This document shows positions 48,226 through 59,557 of a DNA stretch of 64,000 nucleotides, one piece after another. The stretch is from Amaurobius ferox. Its lineage: Eukaryota; Arthropoda; Arachnida; Araneae; Amaurobiidae. Each line of letters starts with the position of its first letter. Position 1 is the first letter of the stretch. Location of the stretch: NCBI GenBank assembly GCA_951213105.1, contig OX578134.1, positions 140,677,922-140,741,921 on the forward strand, in the 5' to 3' direction. Below the pieces are notes generated by a model. The model saw only the letters and a program-made list of their open reading frames with translations. It was not told where the DNA came from and did no database searches. A program made the position numbers and the translations under genes.

Positions 48226-50720
48226 TTCAACTTTGTTGTAAAATGTTAAAATGTAGCTGCCGCCGCCGCTGTTTGGCAAATTTCGCGTTTCTCTGTGACG
48301 TACCACAAAATCAATAATATATAAAAAATATGAAAGTTGGTACATTTGTAGAGAAATATTAGGGGAACAACACACTGATATAAACCATTTTTTGATTTAA
48401 CGTTTAATTTAGGAAATATTTAATGTCAAAGGAAAAGTTTTTGAGCTGCGAGCTCGAGATGAGCTTTCTAGACATTTTATTTACCTTATTATCCCAAGTA
48501 ATTGATAAAATTCTTAATTATTAAATCAAAGTTGGAAATTCTTTGGAAATATTTAATTATTAAATTAAAGTAGGATATTCGGATTTTTGTCATTTGCATG
48601 ATGAAGTCGAGTAAGAGATATTTCATTATGTAATTTCGCACGAGAGATTAAATCCATCATTCCGGAGGTATTATCTTTAAAAATCGCTAATAAATTTCAG
48701 CCTTGGTAATTTATAGATTATGGTGTTGGATTAATACAATATATAGTCATAAATTTAATCACTTATATTATTACTAAAATGAAGTGAAAAAATTATAATT
48801 TTTTTTATGTTATCAAAATTCGTTCACAGTAAAATAAAGCGCCTTTTATTATACATTACTATTAAACGTCTCTATTTTGCGTCATTTTATATTTACTTAT
48901 ATGCTTTCTTATAGATATTTTATGCAACAAAATATTGTATATTAAAAAAATTTGAAATGGAAATTTTCACATTTCAGCAATTTTAAAAAGAATGAATATA
49001 AGGCTAAATATTTTGACAAAGGTTATATTTTAATTAAATAACTGAGGCATATTGAAATATAAGTTAATGAATTTCAAATAGGGCCATTAAGCATATTAAC
49101 ATATTACACGACTAGAAAAAATATGTAAGCATCCAAATTTAAAGTCTGAAAATTGTGAATATGAAATTTGCTCAAAAGAATCGAGTACGAAGAATTGACT
49201 ACGATGATTTCAGGGATGCTAGTACCTTCTACTCCAGTACAGGTTAGGCATTTGTCAAGTGTTAGAGGTGTTTTGCGAACAGTCGGCCATCGATGTACCA
49301 GACATTTTTCACACAGAAACTGTAGTTTAAGAGGCAAAATTTGAAATTTCTGAATTTTAAAGACGGATGTTATTTCCATTTTTAAGTGTTTGATTATTTC
49401 ATCATTAAAGCATTCTCTTATAATTTCACTTAAATCGGATATAAACTTTTAAGTTAGCATTTAAAATTTTATTTTTATTTTTCCTCGAAAACGGAAATTG
49501 ATTTTCCTTTGAAGACGTTTTTATTAACGGATTTTAATCATATAATAAGGTTCTTTGCAGCGCTAATTTTTTCAGATTTCAGTTTAAAAATATTTTTTTA
49601 AACTTTACTTTAAATGCATATACTAATTTTCCTTTATAAAACTGTCAGATTAATTTATAGCGTACCTTATCAATAATCTAGGGAGATTCTTTAGCTAATT
49701 TGACCATATCTCAGCTCCTATTTATGCTACAGCTTAGCGTTTTCATTAACGAATACAAATCTTGCTCGCGTGCTTTGAACGCAGCACTTTACGAAGAAGA
49801 ATCATGCTTAACGCTGAATCATAGTGTTTTAAGGTGTATCGCACTCTTTGAATGCAGCACCCTCGAAAAGAGGGAATCAGCTTAACGTGACATCATATTG
49901 TTTTAGGACTCACACCTGCTTATGTAATTTCAATTTAATCGTGTATATAGAGCCTGTTCGCTTAAGTGTTTAAGATATGGTATATGTTATATTTGAAAAG
50001 AAAAGGGGAGTTTATGGCTTACCTTATTGGTAGCATAATTGTTCATTGTTTAGTTGCCAGTTTATTCCACCAACACTCTTAATTCTATTGTCTGCTTAGT
50101 GAGCAATATTCACCTTGTTCCCGGTTTAGTCTTTAGGATATGAAAACAAACGAATGTAACCAAGTTTCAAATACAAAATAATAATAGTAATAATAATATT
50201 AATAGTAATTATAAAGTAATGCCACTTCTGGAAAGCGAAAATTAAGTAATTGTTGCAATGTGTCTGAATTATAACATTTCAAATTAAGTTAATAAAATGC
50301 TTAAATGAACCATTCAAACTACTGTAAGAATAGTTAAAACGTAAAATCTTCGCAAAATACAGCATTGTGCAAATAAATTGTACTGTAATTGGTTTTAGGA
50401 CAACAAAAACATAAAGATACTTTTTGTGTTTCAAAATCGTTTGATACCGTTACTAATTTGCTTTATACAATATTTTAACAAATGTTTCACTTTTAGTTAA
50501 CATAATATGGTTAAGCGTAGTAGTTTAAAATATTCGGTTAATTTAAAGTTTTATTTTTACATTTTGTGAGCAAAGTGTATTTACTGAAGATGACTAACAT
50601 AATTGTTTTAGATATATGTCCATTTAAGATAGCAAATATTTATTCCCAGTAAGCCGCAAATACAAAAAAGTCACTAATATTTTTCATTGTTTTCCATAGG
50701 AATTTTATATAATTGCAAAT
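48226..50720. other. AT-rich DNA upstream of the Helentron frame
   Basis: No independent gene is supported. A diverged 75-bp tandem pair lies at about 49765-49915 (gaa.gcagcac..., atc.gcttaacg, tgttttagg). The last 20 bases before the ATG include 'ttgttttccatag', a possible splice acceptor. The left end of the Helentron must lie in this tract or just outside it, but I could not identify its terminal sequence. Confidence 0.4.
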
Positions 50721-51326
50721 ATGCCTCGCACCAATAAAGCATCGGTTGAAAAGCAAAGATCTAAAAATCAGGAATATATGAAGCATAAAAGGGACGATAA
50801 TGAATACAGAAAAAATGAACAAAAATGTGACAGAGTTTACAAGAAAAGAAAAAGGGAAGAAATGGAAATGAGTTTATTGGAGAATGTTAAAAGAAGGAAA
50901 ATTATGAGAACTTTAAGAGAAAGTGAATTTCAAAAGCGGAAAGAAAGGGAAAAGAACAATAAGTTAAAGTCACAATTAAGAGAAAACGACAGTTATAAGA
51001 AAATAGAAAGAGAGAGAAACAAAACAACTATGAAAAAATTAAGGGAAAATAAGATTTATAAGGAGAAAGAGAAAGATAAAAATAAAGAAACTATGGCAAA
51101 GCTGAGAACTGGTGTAGACTATAAAGAGAAAGAGAGAGAAAAAAACAAGGACGCTATATCGAAATTGAGAATGGATTTAAAGTATAAAAAGAAAGAGAGA
51201 GAAAAAAACAAAGAAGTTATGTCGAAATTGAGAAGTAACTTGAAGTATAAAAAAACAGAGAGAGAGAAAAATAAAGTAGCAATATCGAAATTAAGGAGTG
51301 ATTTAAAGTATAAAGAAAAAGAATAA
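50721..51326 (+). CDS. Helentron protein, N-terminal part with 21-residue repeats
   Basis: The frame starts with ATG (MPRTNKASVEKQRSKNQ) and is rich in Lys, Arg and Glu. From about residue 57 it becomes a tandem array of 21-residue units of the type (S/A)KLR...YK.KEREKNK. It stops at TAA 51324-51326, in the middle of a repeat unit where sister units have Arg (AGA). The next frame continues in the same phase. The repeat period of 21 equals three heptads, so a long charged helix or coiled coil is likely. The basic N-terminus could bind DNA. The stop may be a recent nonsense mutation that inactivates this copy. Confidence 0.85.
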   Translation: MPRTNKASVEKQRSKNQEYMKHKRDDNEYRKNEQKCDRVYKKRKREEMEMSLLENVKRRKIMRTLRESEFQKRKEREKNNKLKSQLRENDSYKKIERERNKTTMKKLRENKIYKEKEKDKNKETMAKLRTGVDYKEKEREKNKDAISKLRMDLKYKKKEREKNKEVMSKLRSNLKYKKTEREKNKVAISKLRSDLKYKEKE

Positions 51327-51845
51327 ACGAGCAATAAAGAAGCTTTGTCTAAATTAAGAAGTGATTTAGAGTATAAAGAAAAAGAAAGAAAAAGCAATAA
51401 AGAAACTATGTCTAAATTAAGAAGTGCTTTAGAGTATAAAGAAAAAGAGAGAAAAAGCAATAAAGAAACTATGTCTAAATTAAGAAGTGATTTAGAGTAT
51501 AAAGAAAAAGAGAGAAAAAGTAATAAAGAAACTATGTCTAAATTGAGAAGTGATTTAGCGTATAAAGAAAAAGAGAGAAAAAGTAATAAAGAAACTATGT
51601 CTAAATTGAGAAGTAATGTAGAATATACAGAAAATGAGAGAGCGAAAAATAAGGACGCAATGTCGAAATTGAGAAGTGATTTAGAGTATAAAGTAAAAGA
51701 AAGAAAAAAAAATAAAGAAGTTACTTCAAAATTAAGAATAAATGAAAACTATAAGAAGCGGGAGAGAAAAGCAAATAAACAATCAATGAAACAATTGCGT
51801 GATAATACGCAATATAGAAGTTCTGAAAGAAAGAATGACGGTAAT
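50891..51845 (+). repeat. 63-bp coding minisatellite (about 15 units)
   Basis: Units of 63 bp encode 21 residues each. The central copies (51345-51600) are nearly identical (SKLRSDLEYKEKERKSNKET), and those at both ends are more diverged, the pattern left by recent unequal exchange or slippage in the middle of the array. The single in-frame stop lies just before the homogenised units. Confidence 0.93.
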
Positions 51846-54800
51846 ATGAAAAAGAAACAAAGAAATGTTGATATTTTAAAATTCAGAGAATCATACAAAA
51901 ATCATCTTATAAGAGAAAACTCAATATCTTCGAAATTGAAGTTAGAATTTATACAGACACGAGGTAAAACTCCTGAAAACATTTGTTGTTCATGTGAAGG
52001 ACTCTTTTTTGAGCATTCTGTTGTTCCATTTAAAAGTGAGAATGCAAAAAAGTTAACAAATACAGAGCTAATAAAACATTTTGACCATCATATTTCCAAA
52101 AACATTTGTAAAACATGTAATAATCATTTGTTAAAAGGAAATTTTCCTAAATTAAATATTGCTAATGGGTTGAAATTTCCAGATGTTCCATCTTGCCTTA
52201 CAAAGTTATCAGATTTGGAGGAAAGAATGTGTGCTCCATATATAAATTTCATGCAAATTAGATCCCTCAAATCATTCACCATTAATCCACAATTAGGAAT
52301 CAAAGGCAGTGTTGTTAACATACCTGTGGAAATAGATGAAATGCTTCAAGTTCTGCCGCGTAAGTTTGATAACATGGCGACAATACAATTGAAACTGAAA
52401 CGACAAATTACTCACAAATCTGATTATATGTTTGAAACAATTAGGCCAGCTGCTGTATGCGATGCACTCAAATATTTAATTGGTACACCTCTTTATATAA
52501 AATACGACATAAAAGTTGATGATGGGTTTTTTAATCAATTTGATGGAAAACAAAATGAAGAAATAGAATTTATTGTAGATAAAAATGATATTGAAGAAAG
52601 AGATACCAATTTAAATGATAATAACATAGAAAAAAAATATGGTGTGAATTTTATTGATAATAATAATGAAGATATTTTAGAAGATATGAATGAAGAGGTA
52701 TTATTGGTTGACCAGAATGAGGATCTAGGAAACAGAATTCAGATTATAGCTCCAGGCCAAGGAAAACAGCCTGTTCCATGGCATTCTATACCAGATTTAG
52801 AAGAGTTATGTTTCCCAAAAATCTTTGGAGGTCATGCTTTGAACACCAAATCAAAAATTTCGTACGCCGAAAGAGTAAAATCAGAGTGTCGAAGAAGTGA
52901 TAGAAGATCATGTATACCCCGCAGAGTGCTGTTCATGGCCAAGAAAAAACTGGAGTTAACGTGTCTTGCAAACATTAATGTCTGTTTACGAAAGGGTAAA
53001 AATACAAATAATGTAACAGCAGGTACATTGTCCAATGATGATTTTATTGACACTTTAATAAAGCATGACGATGGGTATAGAATTTTGAAGCAAGTACGAT
53101 CGTCACCCGCTTATTGGGAAAGCAAGAAAAAAGATTTACTTGCAATGATTAGACAACTTGGGAAACCAACATTTTTTATGACAGTATCAGCTGCAGAAAA
53201 AAGATGGCCAGAGTTGATTAAGGCATTATACAAGCTAAGTAAACATGAAAGTATTTCTTTACAAGAGGCAATGGATTTACCGGAATGGGAGAAAACTTAT
53301 TTGATAAGAAATGATCCAGTGACTTGTGCTCGATATTTTGAATACAAAATAAACAAATTCATTAAATTCTTGAAAGAAAAAAATGGATTATTTGAAGATC
53401 ATTTTGTGACGGATTCATACGAAAGAGTAGAATTTCAAGCAAGGGGATCTCCTCACGAACATATATTTTTGTGGCTGTCAGATGCCCCCAAATTTGATTC
53501 CTCTGATGAAGACAGTATAAAGAGAGTAACAAACTTTATTGACAAATTTGTAACATGCAATTATGAAGATGATCCGTTTGTAGTCCTTCAAAAGCATAAA
53601 CATACACATACCTGCCAGAGAGGACAAAAATCCAATATGAATTGTCGATTTCACTTCCCTCAATTTGTAATGCCTGAAACCAAGATTTTGCAACCGTTAA
53701 ATGAGAAAGAAAATAATGAGGATGTAAAAGAGAATTTAAAGAAGATAAAAAATTTAATGAATTTTTATTATAGAAAGAAAGAAGATGAATCCTTTGATGA
53801 AGTTTTGAAAAAACTTGAGATGTCCGAAGAAGATTATATCTATGCCATCAGGTCTTCCATTACTAAAACTCAAGTATTTTTGAAAAGGAGAAGTTTGGAG
53901 GTAGGTATAAATTGCTACAATCCACACGTTCTCCATCTTTTTGAATCTAACAATGATATTCAGTATGTTTTAGATGAATATGGTCTTGCATCATATGTAA
54001 TAAATTACATTGGAAAAGTTGAGGCAGGACTTACAAAATTGTTAAGAGATGCCGCGTCAGATGTTAGTGAAGGAAATAAGACAATTAAAGATAAATTCAG
54101 AAAAATCACTAACACATTTTTAAATAATAATTTCATGTCTTCCCAGGAAGCCTCTTATCATGTTCTTTCACTCCCACTGTCAAAAAGCAGCCGTCGTACA
54201 ATTTTCGTAAATACCAGTCCCATGGAAGAAAGAGTAAGAATACTTAAATCCAAAAATATATTAAAAAGCTTAGATAGCAGTGATACCAATATCTATGTCG
54301 AAGATATTTTTGAAAAATATAGTAAAAGACCAAAACGCATGGAAGACACATGTTTAGCAGATTTTGCTACAAGTTATAACAAAAAATATGTACCAACTGA
54401 TGAAAATGATGACAATGAAACAATTTATTCAGAAAGAACCAAGCCAGCAATAATCAGGTATAGACGATACAAAATGATCCAAGATTCAGAAAACTACTAT
54501 AGAGAACAAGTTTTACTCTTTTTGCCTTGGAGGGACGAAAAAAAAGAAATTGAAAATGCTAATTGTGAGCTACAGTATAATGAAAAAATCAACAATATCA
54601 AATCAAATAAAGAACGATATTCTACAATATCAGATGAAATCTTTGATGAAGCTTTAAAATTTGCACAAGAAGAAAATTTAGAAATAGAGGAAGAAATAAA
54701 AAATTGTATAAATGACACATTAGATGGAGACCAAATGATTGACATATATGAACAAAGTGAATTTAAAGAGAAAAAAAATGACATAAACAGATTTTCTTGT

Positions 54801-56954
54801 CCTCAAAGAATTTCAAGGGAAGAATTATACCAAAATATACAAGTCTTAAATGCGTGCCAACGAGAGTTTGTAATGCACGTGCTGAATTGCTTTAAAACAC
54901 AAAATTTGCCATTAAGATTGTTTTTAAGTGGCTCAGCAGGCGTTGGAAAAAGTCTTGTAATAAACTCTATTTATCAATTGATAACACAGATGCATGATAA
55001 CATACCTGGTTCAAATGAATGTGAAATATGTGTATTACTAACTGCACCATCTGGAAAAGCTGCTTTTTCAATAGGAGGAGTAACACTCCATACCGCATTT
55101 GCACTGCCGGTGACACAGTTTAGTGGAAATATGCCAGAATTGTCAAATGACGTGGCTAACACTATCCGACAGAAACTTGCAAATTTGAAGCTCTTAATTA
55201 TAGACGAGGTATCTATGGTTGGTTCTACTTTATTTAGCAGAGTAGATACGCGATTACGTCAAATAATGGGTTCAAAAGATTCGTTTGGAGGTGTGTCGGT
55301 GATTGTCGTGGGAGATTTGAACCAATTGCCTCCTGTAATGGACAGCCCAATTTACAAAATTTCATTAAACAATGAATTAGGCATTTTCTTTGAAAACAAC
55401 CCTTTATGGGAAGAGTTTCGTGATTATGAACTATCCGAAATAATGAGACAGAAAGGTGAAATCAAATTTATTAAAGCGCTCAACAATTTGGCAGTGGGAA
55501 AAATGTCAAATTCTGACATGGAATTAATCAAGACCCGAGAAGTTAATAGAGAAGAGATACCTGACTCTGCGATAAGACTCTATATGGACAACAAAAGCGT
55601 TGATGTATATAATAGAGAAAAAATTTTATCTTTTCCTGGACTTGAATACCTCTCTATAGCAACAGATACTATAACAGGATCACCTAAAGAAAATTTAAGA
55701 GAATACATTTTGACAAACTGCTCAAAAAAGAAATTGTCGGAAACAAATGGCCTGCCCTTTGAACTAGCATTAAAAATTGGAATCAAGTACATGATTACTT
55801 GCAATATATCTGTAGAAGATGGTTTAGTGAATGGTACTTGTGGAACGCTGAAATTAATTACATTTGAAACCAACTCTAATATACCAAAAATTGCATGGTT
55901 AGAATTTAGTAATGAGCAAGTGGGAAAAAAAATGAAAGAATCTTACAGTGAAATGATATATTGCAACAAAATTAACTCCTGTCTTACACCTGTATCAAAA
56001 ATTAAACATACATTAAAGGAATCTCTAAAGTGCCAGTACCAAATCGTTCGAAATCAATTTCCTCTTACTCCAGCAGAAGCAATGACTATTCATAAAAGTC
56101 AAGGACAAACGTATACTGAAGTTTGCATAGATCTGGAAAAGTCTTCTCGTCTTACTTCTTCAATGCTGTACGTAGCATTAAGCAGAGTCACCAAGTTATC
56201 TGGCCTATATATAATTGGACATTTCAAATCTCCAAGAAAAAAATCTGAAAATCCTACTCTTGCAGAAATCAAGAGACTGCGCAAAGAAAAAGGACTTGTT
56301 ATTTCTTTAAATAAAATTGACAAAGATGGTGGAAAGGTTATCGCATACCAAAACGTAGGCTTTCTGAGTAACAAAATAAATTGCGTCAAAAGTGATAAAT
56401 GGTATTTTCAAGCAGATATTTTAATATTTTCTGAAACTCTTACATCATCTTTTCATATATTTGAAATGAATGGATATTATACGTTTTTTAGGACAGATAT
56501 TTCAAACTCCTCAAGAGGAATCCTATGTTTGGCTAAAAATGAATTAAAAGTAGAGGAATTGAGTACAACCTACACATTTTCTGATACAAAAGATAAGCAA
56601 TATAGTCTAGAAATTATTACATTTAGCACTGGTAACCAGCAAATTGTAACAGGTTACAAATCTCCTCGAACACCAAGATATGTGTTTGAAAGATCACTAA
56701 AAAGTATCCTGGACAAACCAACTAAGAAGGAAATCATACTTCTTGGAGATTTTAATTTTGATGTGAAAACAGATGATTACCTCACAAAACTGTTAAAAGA
56801 GTATAATCTCACTCAGTTACTTAACAAGTCACAATCCACAACAAATTTAAATACTCATATTGATGTCATTTTCTGCTCTAATGATTTCTACAGAGCTGGT
56901 ATTTATGAAACATATTTTTCGTATCATAAGCCTATATTTATAGTTATTTCATAA
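51345..56954 (+). CDS. Helentron Rep-helicase-endonuclease polyprotein
   Basis: Residue numbers count from 51345, which is a TTG; the first ATG in frame is 51408 (residue 22). Residues 1-165: end of the 21-residue repeat array. About 210-370: cysteine pairs (CCSC, CKTC) and a DUF6570-like region common before Helitron Rep domains. About 590-710: Helitron-like N domain (FFMTVSAAEKRWPEL) with the HUH nuclease motif GSPHEHIFLWL, metal-binding His 704 and 706. The two-tyrosine site is SYVINYIGK, Tyr 884 and 888. About 1160-1640: Pif1-type helicase with Walker A GSAGVGKS (1196-1203), Walker B LLIIDE (to 1288), VVGDLNQLPP, MTIHKSQGQTY (from 1580) and YVALSRV (from 1609). About 1655-1869: AP-endonuclease-like EEP domain with LLGDFNFD (Asp 1802) and a final SYHKP, where the usual motif is SDH. 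The frame is intact over 1869 codons. A single stop separates it from the N-terminal part. Confidence 0.95.
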   Translation: MSKLRSDLEYKEKERKSNKETMSKLRSALEYKEKERKSNKETMSKLRSDLEYKEKERKSNKETMSKLRSDLAYKEKERKSNKETMSKLRSNVEYTENERAKNKDAMSKLRSDLEYKVKERKKNKEVTSKLRINENYKKRERKANKQSMKQLRDNTQYRSSERKNDGNMKKKQRNVDILKFRESYKNHLIRENSISSKLKLEFIQTRGKTPENICCSCEGLFFEHSVVPFKSENAKKLTNTELIKHFDHHISKNICKTCNNHLLKGNFPKLNIANGLKFPDVPSCLTKLSDLEERMCAPYINFMQIRSLKSFTINPQLGIKGSVVNIPVEIDEMLQVLPRKFDNMATIQLKLKRQITHKSDYMFETIRPAAVCDALKYLIGTPLYIKYDIKVDDGFFNQFDGKQNEEIEFIVDKNDIEERDTNLNDNNIEKKYGVNFIDNNNEDILEDMNEEVLLVDQNEDLGNRIQIIAPGQGKQPVPWHSIPDLEELCFPKIFGGHALNTKSKISYAERVKSECRRSDRRSCIPRRVLFMAKKKLELTCLANINVCLRKGKNTNNVTAGTLSNDDFIDTLIKHDDGYRILKQVRSSPAYWESKKKDLLAMIRQLGKPTFFMTVSAAEKRWPELIKALYKLSKHESISLQEAMDLPEWEKTYLIRNDPVTCARYFEYKINKFIKFLKEKNGLFEDHFVTDSYERVEFQARGSPHEHIFLWLSDAPKFDSSDEDSIKRVTNFIDKFVTCNYEDDPFVVLQKHKHTHTCQRGQKSNMNCRFHFPQFVMPETKILQPLNEKENNEDVKENLKKIKNLMNFYYRKKEDESFDEVLKKLEMSEEDYIYAIRSSITKTQVFLKRRSLEVGINCYNPHVLHLFESNNDIQYVLDEYGLASYVINYIGKVEAGLTKLLRDAASDVSEGNKTIKDKFRKITNTFLNNNFMSSQEASYHVLSLPLSKSSRRTIFVNTSPMEERVRILKSKNILKSLDSSDTNIYVEDIFEKYSKRPKRMEDTCLADFATSYNKKYVPTDENDDNETIYSERTKPAIIRYRRYKMIQDSENYYREQVLLFLPWRDEKKEIENANCELQYNEKINNIKSNKERYSTISDEIFDEALKFAQEENLEIEEEIKNCINDTLDGDQMIDIYEQSEFKEKKNDINRFSCPQRISREELYQNIQVLNACQREFVMHVLNCFKTQNLPLRLFLSGSAGVGKSLVINSIYQLITQMHDNIPGSNECEICVLLTAPSGKAAFSIGGVTLHTAFALPVTQFSGNMPELSNDVANTIRQKLANLKLLIIDEVSMVGSTLFSRVDTRLRQIMGSKDSFGGVSVIVVGDLNQLPPVMDSPIYKISLNNELGIFFENNPLWEEFRDYELSEIMRQKGEIKFIKALNNLAVGKMSNSDMELIKTREVNREEIPDSAIRLYMDNKSVDVYNREKILSFPGLEYLSIATDTITGSPKENLREYILTNCSKKKLSETNGLPFELALKIGIKYMITCNISVEDGLVNGTCGTLKLITFETNSNIPKIAWLEFSNEQVGKKMKESYSEMIYCNKINSCLTPVSKIKHTLKESLKCQYQIVRNQFPLTPAEAMTIHKSQGQTYTEVCIDLEKSSRLTSSMLYVALSRVTKLSGLYIIGHFKSPRKKSENPTLAEIKRLRKEKGLVISLNKIDKDGGKVIAYQNVGFLSNKINCVKSDKWYFQADILIFSETLTSSFHIFEMNGYYTFFRTDISNSSRGILCLAKNELKVEELSTTYTFSDTKDKQYSLEIITFSTGNQQIVTGYKSPRTPRYVFERSLKSILDKPTKKEIILLGDFNFDVKTDDYLTKLLKEYNLTQLLNKSQSTTNLNTHIDVIFCSNDFYRAGIYETYFSYHKPIFIVIS

Positions 56955-56957
56955 CAA

Positions 56958-58299
56958 ATGACATCATACTTATGCCATATGAAATCATAATCTTATTCAT
57001 AGTTTTCGTAACATTAACTTACAACATTTGATAGCTTATTTGATATATTTTGATTTAGAACTTCAGTTCAGCTCTATATGTGGAAGTTTAAGGAACGCTG
57101 CGTACTACAAAAATATATGATCTCCACTACCTTTTAAAAATAAGAATTCCAGCAGCTCAGAAGGAAGGAGAAAGTTTTATGTTTATATAAAGATGTTTAT
57201 AAAAGTTTATATAATATTATGTTTATGTAAAGGCAGTTTGTGAGTACATTTAATTTTTGACCGAAATATTCGGCATTTTAACTATATTTTGCTTGCATAT
57301 TTCGCACAGTCAAACTAATTTTAGGAAACACCGAAATTGATATTTCAAGAATCGAGAATGAAAATATTTATTAAATCCTCTACAGCTAATTATGAGAAAT
57401 ACATATTTTAAGGAAAATGTTTCAGAACGGAATTGGAAAAAAGTTTAGAAATAGAAATTTCTAGTAAACATCTCGCACTCCTTCAGAATTTTATCAAGTC
57501 ATATCAGTCATCATTTAAGCTCTAACTATAGCGAATCTTGAAAAAGTTTCAGGTAAAATGAAAATATTTGAAGCGGAAGGAGATCCTCAATAGCGAACTC
57601 TTCTACTCCTTCAGAGTATAATGCTGAATCCATATCAGCCATTATCTAATCTCTATCTATAATCAATCCTAATAAATAGATGTTTCAATAATTTCTTTAT
57701 GCCGGAAGTGGAAAAGAAACTGGAAGAGAGAGATTTAGTGAATTAAACTACTTTCTTTAGATTTTCATACAAAATGCATATTAATTACTATCAAAGCTCT
57801 ATCTTTACCCAATTATGGGATATAAATGCTTCAAGAAAATTAAAAATGTTTGAGCTAAAATTCTTACAGTCTCCTCAAACTCCCTCTGGAATTTAATGCT
57901 GAATCCATATCAGTCATCATTTAAGCTATATAAAAATCCTTCATGATGCTCTTTAACTCCTCCAGAATTTAACTTTCAATCTATATTAGTCATTATCTAA
58001 GCTATCTATAGCCAATACTGAAAAACAAATATTTGAATGAAAAATTTTGTACCAGAAGCAGAAAAGAAACTCAAAGAGAAAATGCTTTAATAAAATAATG
58101 TTTAAAATATATCTTTTTAAGAAAATGTCTTTTAGTGTGATGTGGCATTCTGTATGATTAAAGATATGAGTTATTCTTGAAAATTTTATGCTTTTGTAAT
58201 ATTTTTGTCTCAATATTAAAAGTTTGTTTAAAGTGTACAAACACCTCACAAATTTCGTTGCAAAATTTTTCACCAAGCGTTATGGATAGACAGACTGAG
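56958..58299. other. AT-rich DNA 3' of the Helentron; degenerate repeats
   Basis: From about 57480 to 58020 there are four or so diverged units containing 'catatcagtcat.att.aagctct' and 'ctcctccagaattta', interleaved with '.ccggaagtggaaaagaaact'. No gene is supported. The 3' end of the Helentron may be here; I could not pick a convincing terminal hairpin. Confidence 0.45.
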
Positions 58300-59557
58300 C
58301 GATGGGTTATTCTTAAAGTAGATTCTTATATTCATTCGAAGATATATAATTTTCATTAATTAGTCGTCATTTTCATTGATTTAGCATAAACTTTATCCAT
58401 ATAGCGACAAATGTATCTATTTGGCAACACTTTTATGATTTTATCGATATTTTCATGAATTTTGAAGAATTTTAAATGTCGTCAATTTTGGCGACATTTC
58501 GTTGAATTCGTCACCAAAATTTCACCAGCCGTTAGGGAAAGTGAAATATATTATTTTCATATAGTAGATTATTATATTCATTCCAAGATATTGAATTTTC
58601 TTCAAATTAGTCGTCATTTTCATTGAGTTAGCATCATTTTTATAAACAGCAACATTTTCGTCAATTTGGCAATATTTAAAAAAGTGGCAGAGTTGGCTAT
58701 ATTCCACTAAAATTCATTGATATAATGTCGCCTAGTGAACACAGAAACAAGCTATTCTTATAGTAAAATCTTGTATTATTTCCGAGATATTGAATTTACA
58801 CCAATAAGTCATAATTTATTTTTTATTACTTTGGCAGCATTTAAAAAATCGCAAAGTTGGCGCATTTCGCCACATTTATCGCCAAAATCCCGCCAAGCGT
58901 TATGAACTAAGAAATAGGTTATTCTTGTAACAGGAAAATGGTTATTGGCGTTTAAATACAAAACTATTACAGAAAGTATCTTTTCTTATGACTGGAACGA
59001 GCTAGATCCACGAGAATGATATCACCAAATTTATCGTATTGTATAACATATGAAAAGAGAATATATTTTACAATAGTTAACATCTTTTTTTAATTTTGGG
59101 ATTTTTTGATAAATTTATTTGAAAAATATGCAATATCTCGAGAACGGTTCTTGCTAACGTTCTAAAGTTCATGTCAATCGTTTTCTAAGGACAAATTACA
59201 TAAGATATGTCTATTTCGTAATTTTATTAAAGGTTTTGATGTTTTGACGAGTTTTTCAAAATTTCACTCGAAAATTTAAGAGGGGTTCTGAACATTTGAT
59301 TGTGTTTAAATACAATAGGCTTCCAGTATTCAGGAATTGTAATTTTGTACCAAATTTCATTCGAATCGCTGCATTCATTCCTGAGATATCGTCTCCACAG
59401 ACTCACTGACGCACACACATACACAGACATCACCCCAAAAATATTCGATTCATGATCAGGGATGCTTGAAACGTGGTCTCCCGTCGAAAACTCGAATTCG
59501 AATTTTCGATCACGTCACAATACTTTTCCTATACATTATGTATATAAGGAAAGTAAT
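58300..59557. repeat. Modular repeat array, three S units plus T tail
   Basis: S units begin near 58300, 58545 and 58745; each has the 'tta.tcattccaagatattgaattttc' and 'aatttggc.acattt' blocks. The T tail (about 58925-59557) has 'gaacgagctagatccacgag', 'aacggttc.tgctaac.ttctaaagt', 'tcgtctccacagactcactg' and 'gatcagggatgcttgaaacg', and ends in the palindrome ctatacattatgtatataagg and aaagtaat. Confidence 0.9.

Larger units (their letters stand above)
50721..56957 (+). mobile_element. Helitron of the Helentron type, coding region
   Basis: The two frames listed below together make one Rep/helicase/endonuclease gene in a single phase. A C-terminal AP-endonuclease-like domain after the helicase marks the Helentron (Helitron2) group, in contrast to plant-type Helitrons, which lack it. 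Such elements move by rolling-circle replication with host-like helicase activity. The element's outer ends (short terminal repeats, 3' hairpin, insertion between T and T) were not located, so only the coding extent is given. Confidence 0.9.

Noticed and set aside
49104..49379. 91-codon minus frame with two CxxC pairs (CEKC, CLTC)
   Set aside because: Looked like a small zinc-binding protein, but there is no second exon, no family match from memory, and the region is AT-rich non-coding in character. Kept out for lack of support.
51119..51460. 113-codon minus frame with a regular repeat (LLFLSFSLYSK)
   Set aside because: It is the antisense shadow of the Helentron 21-residue repeat array.
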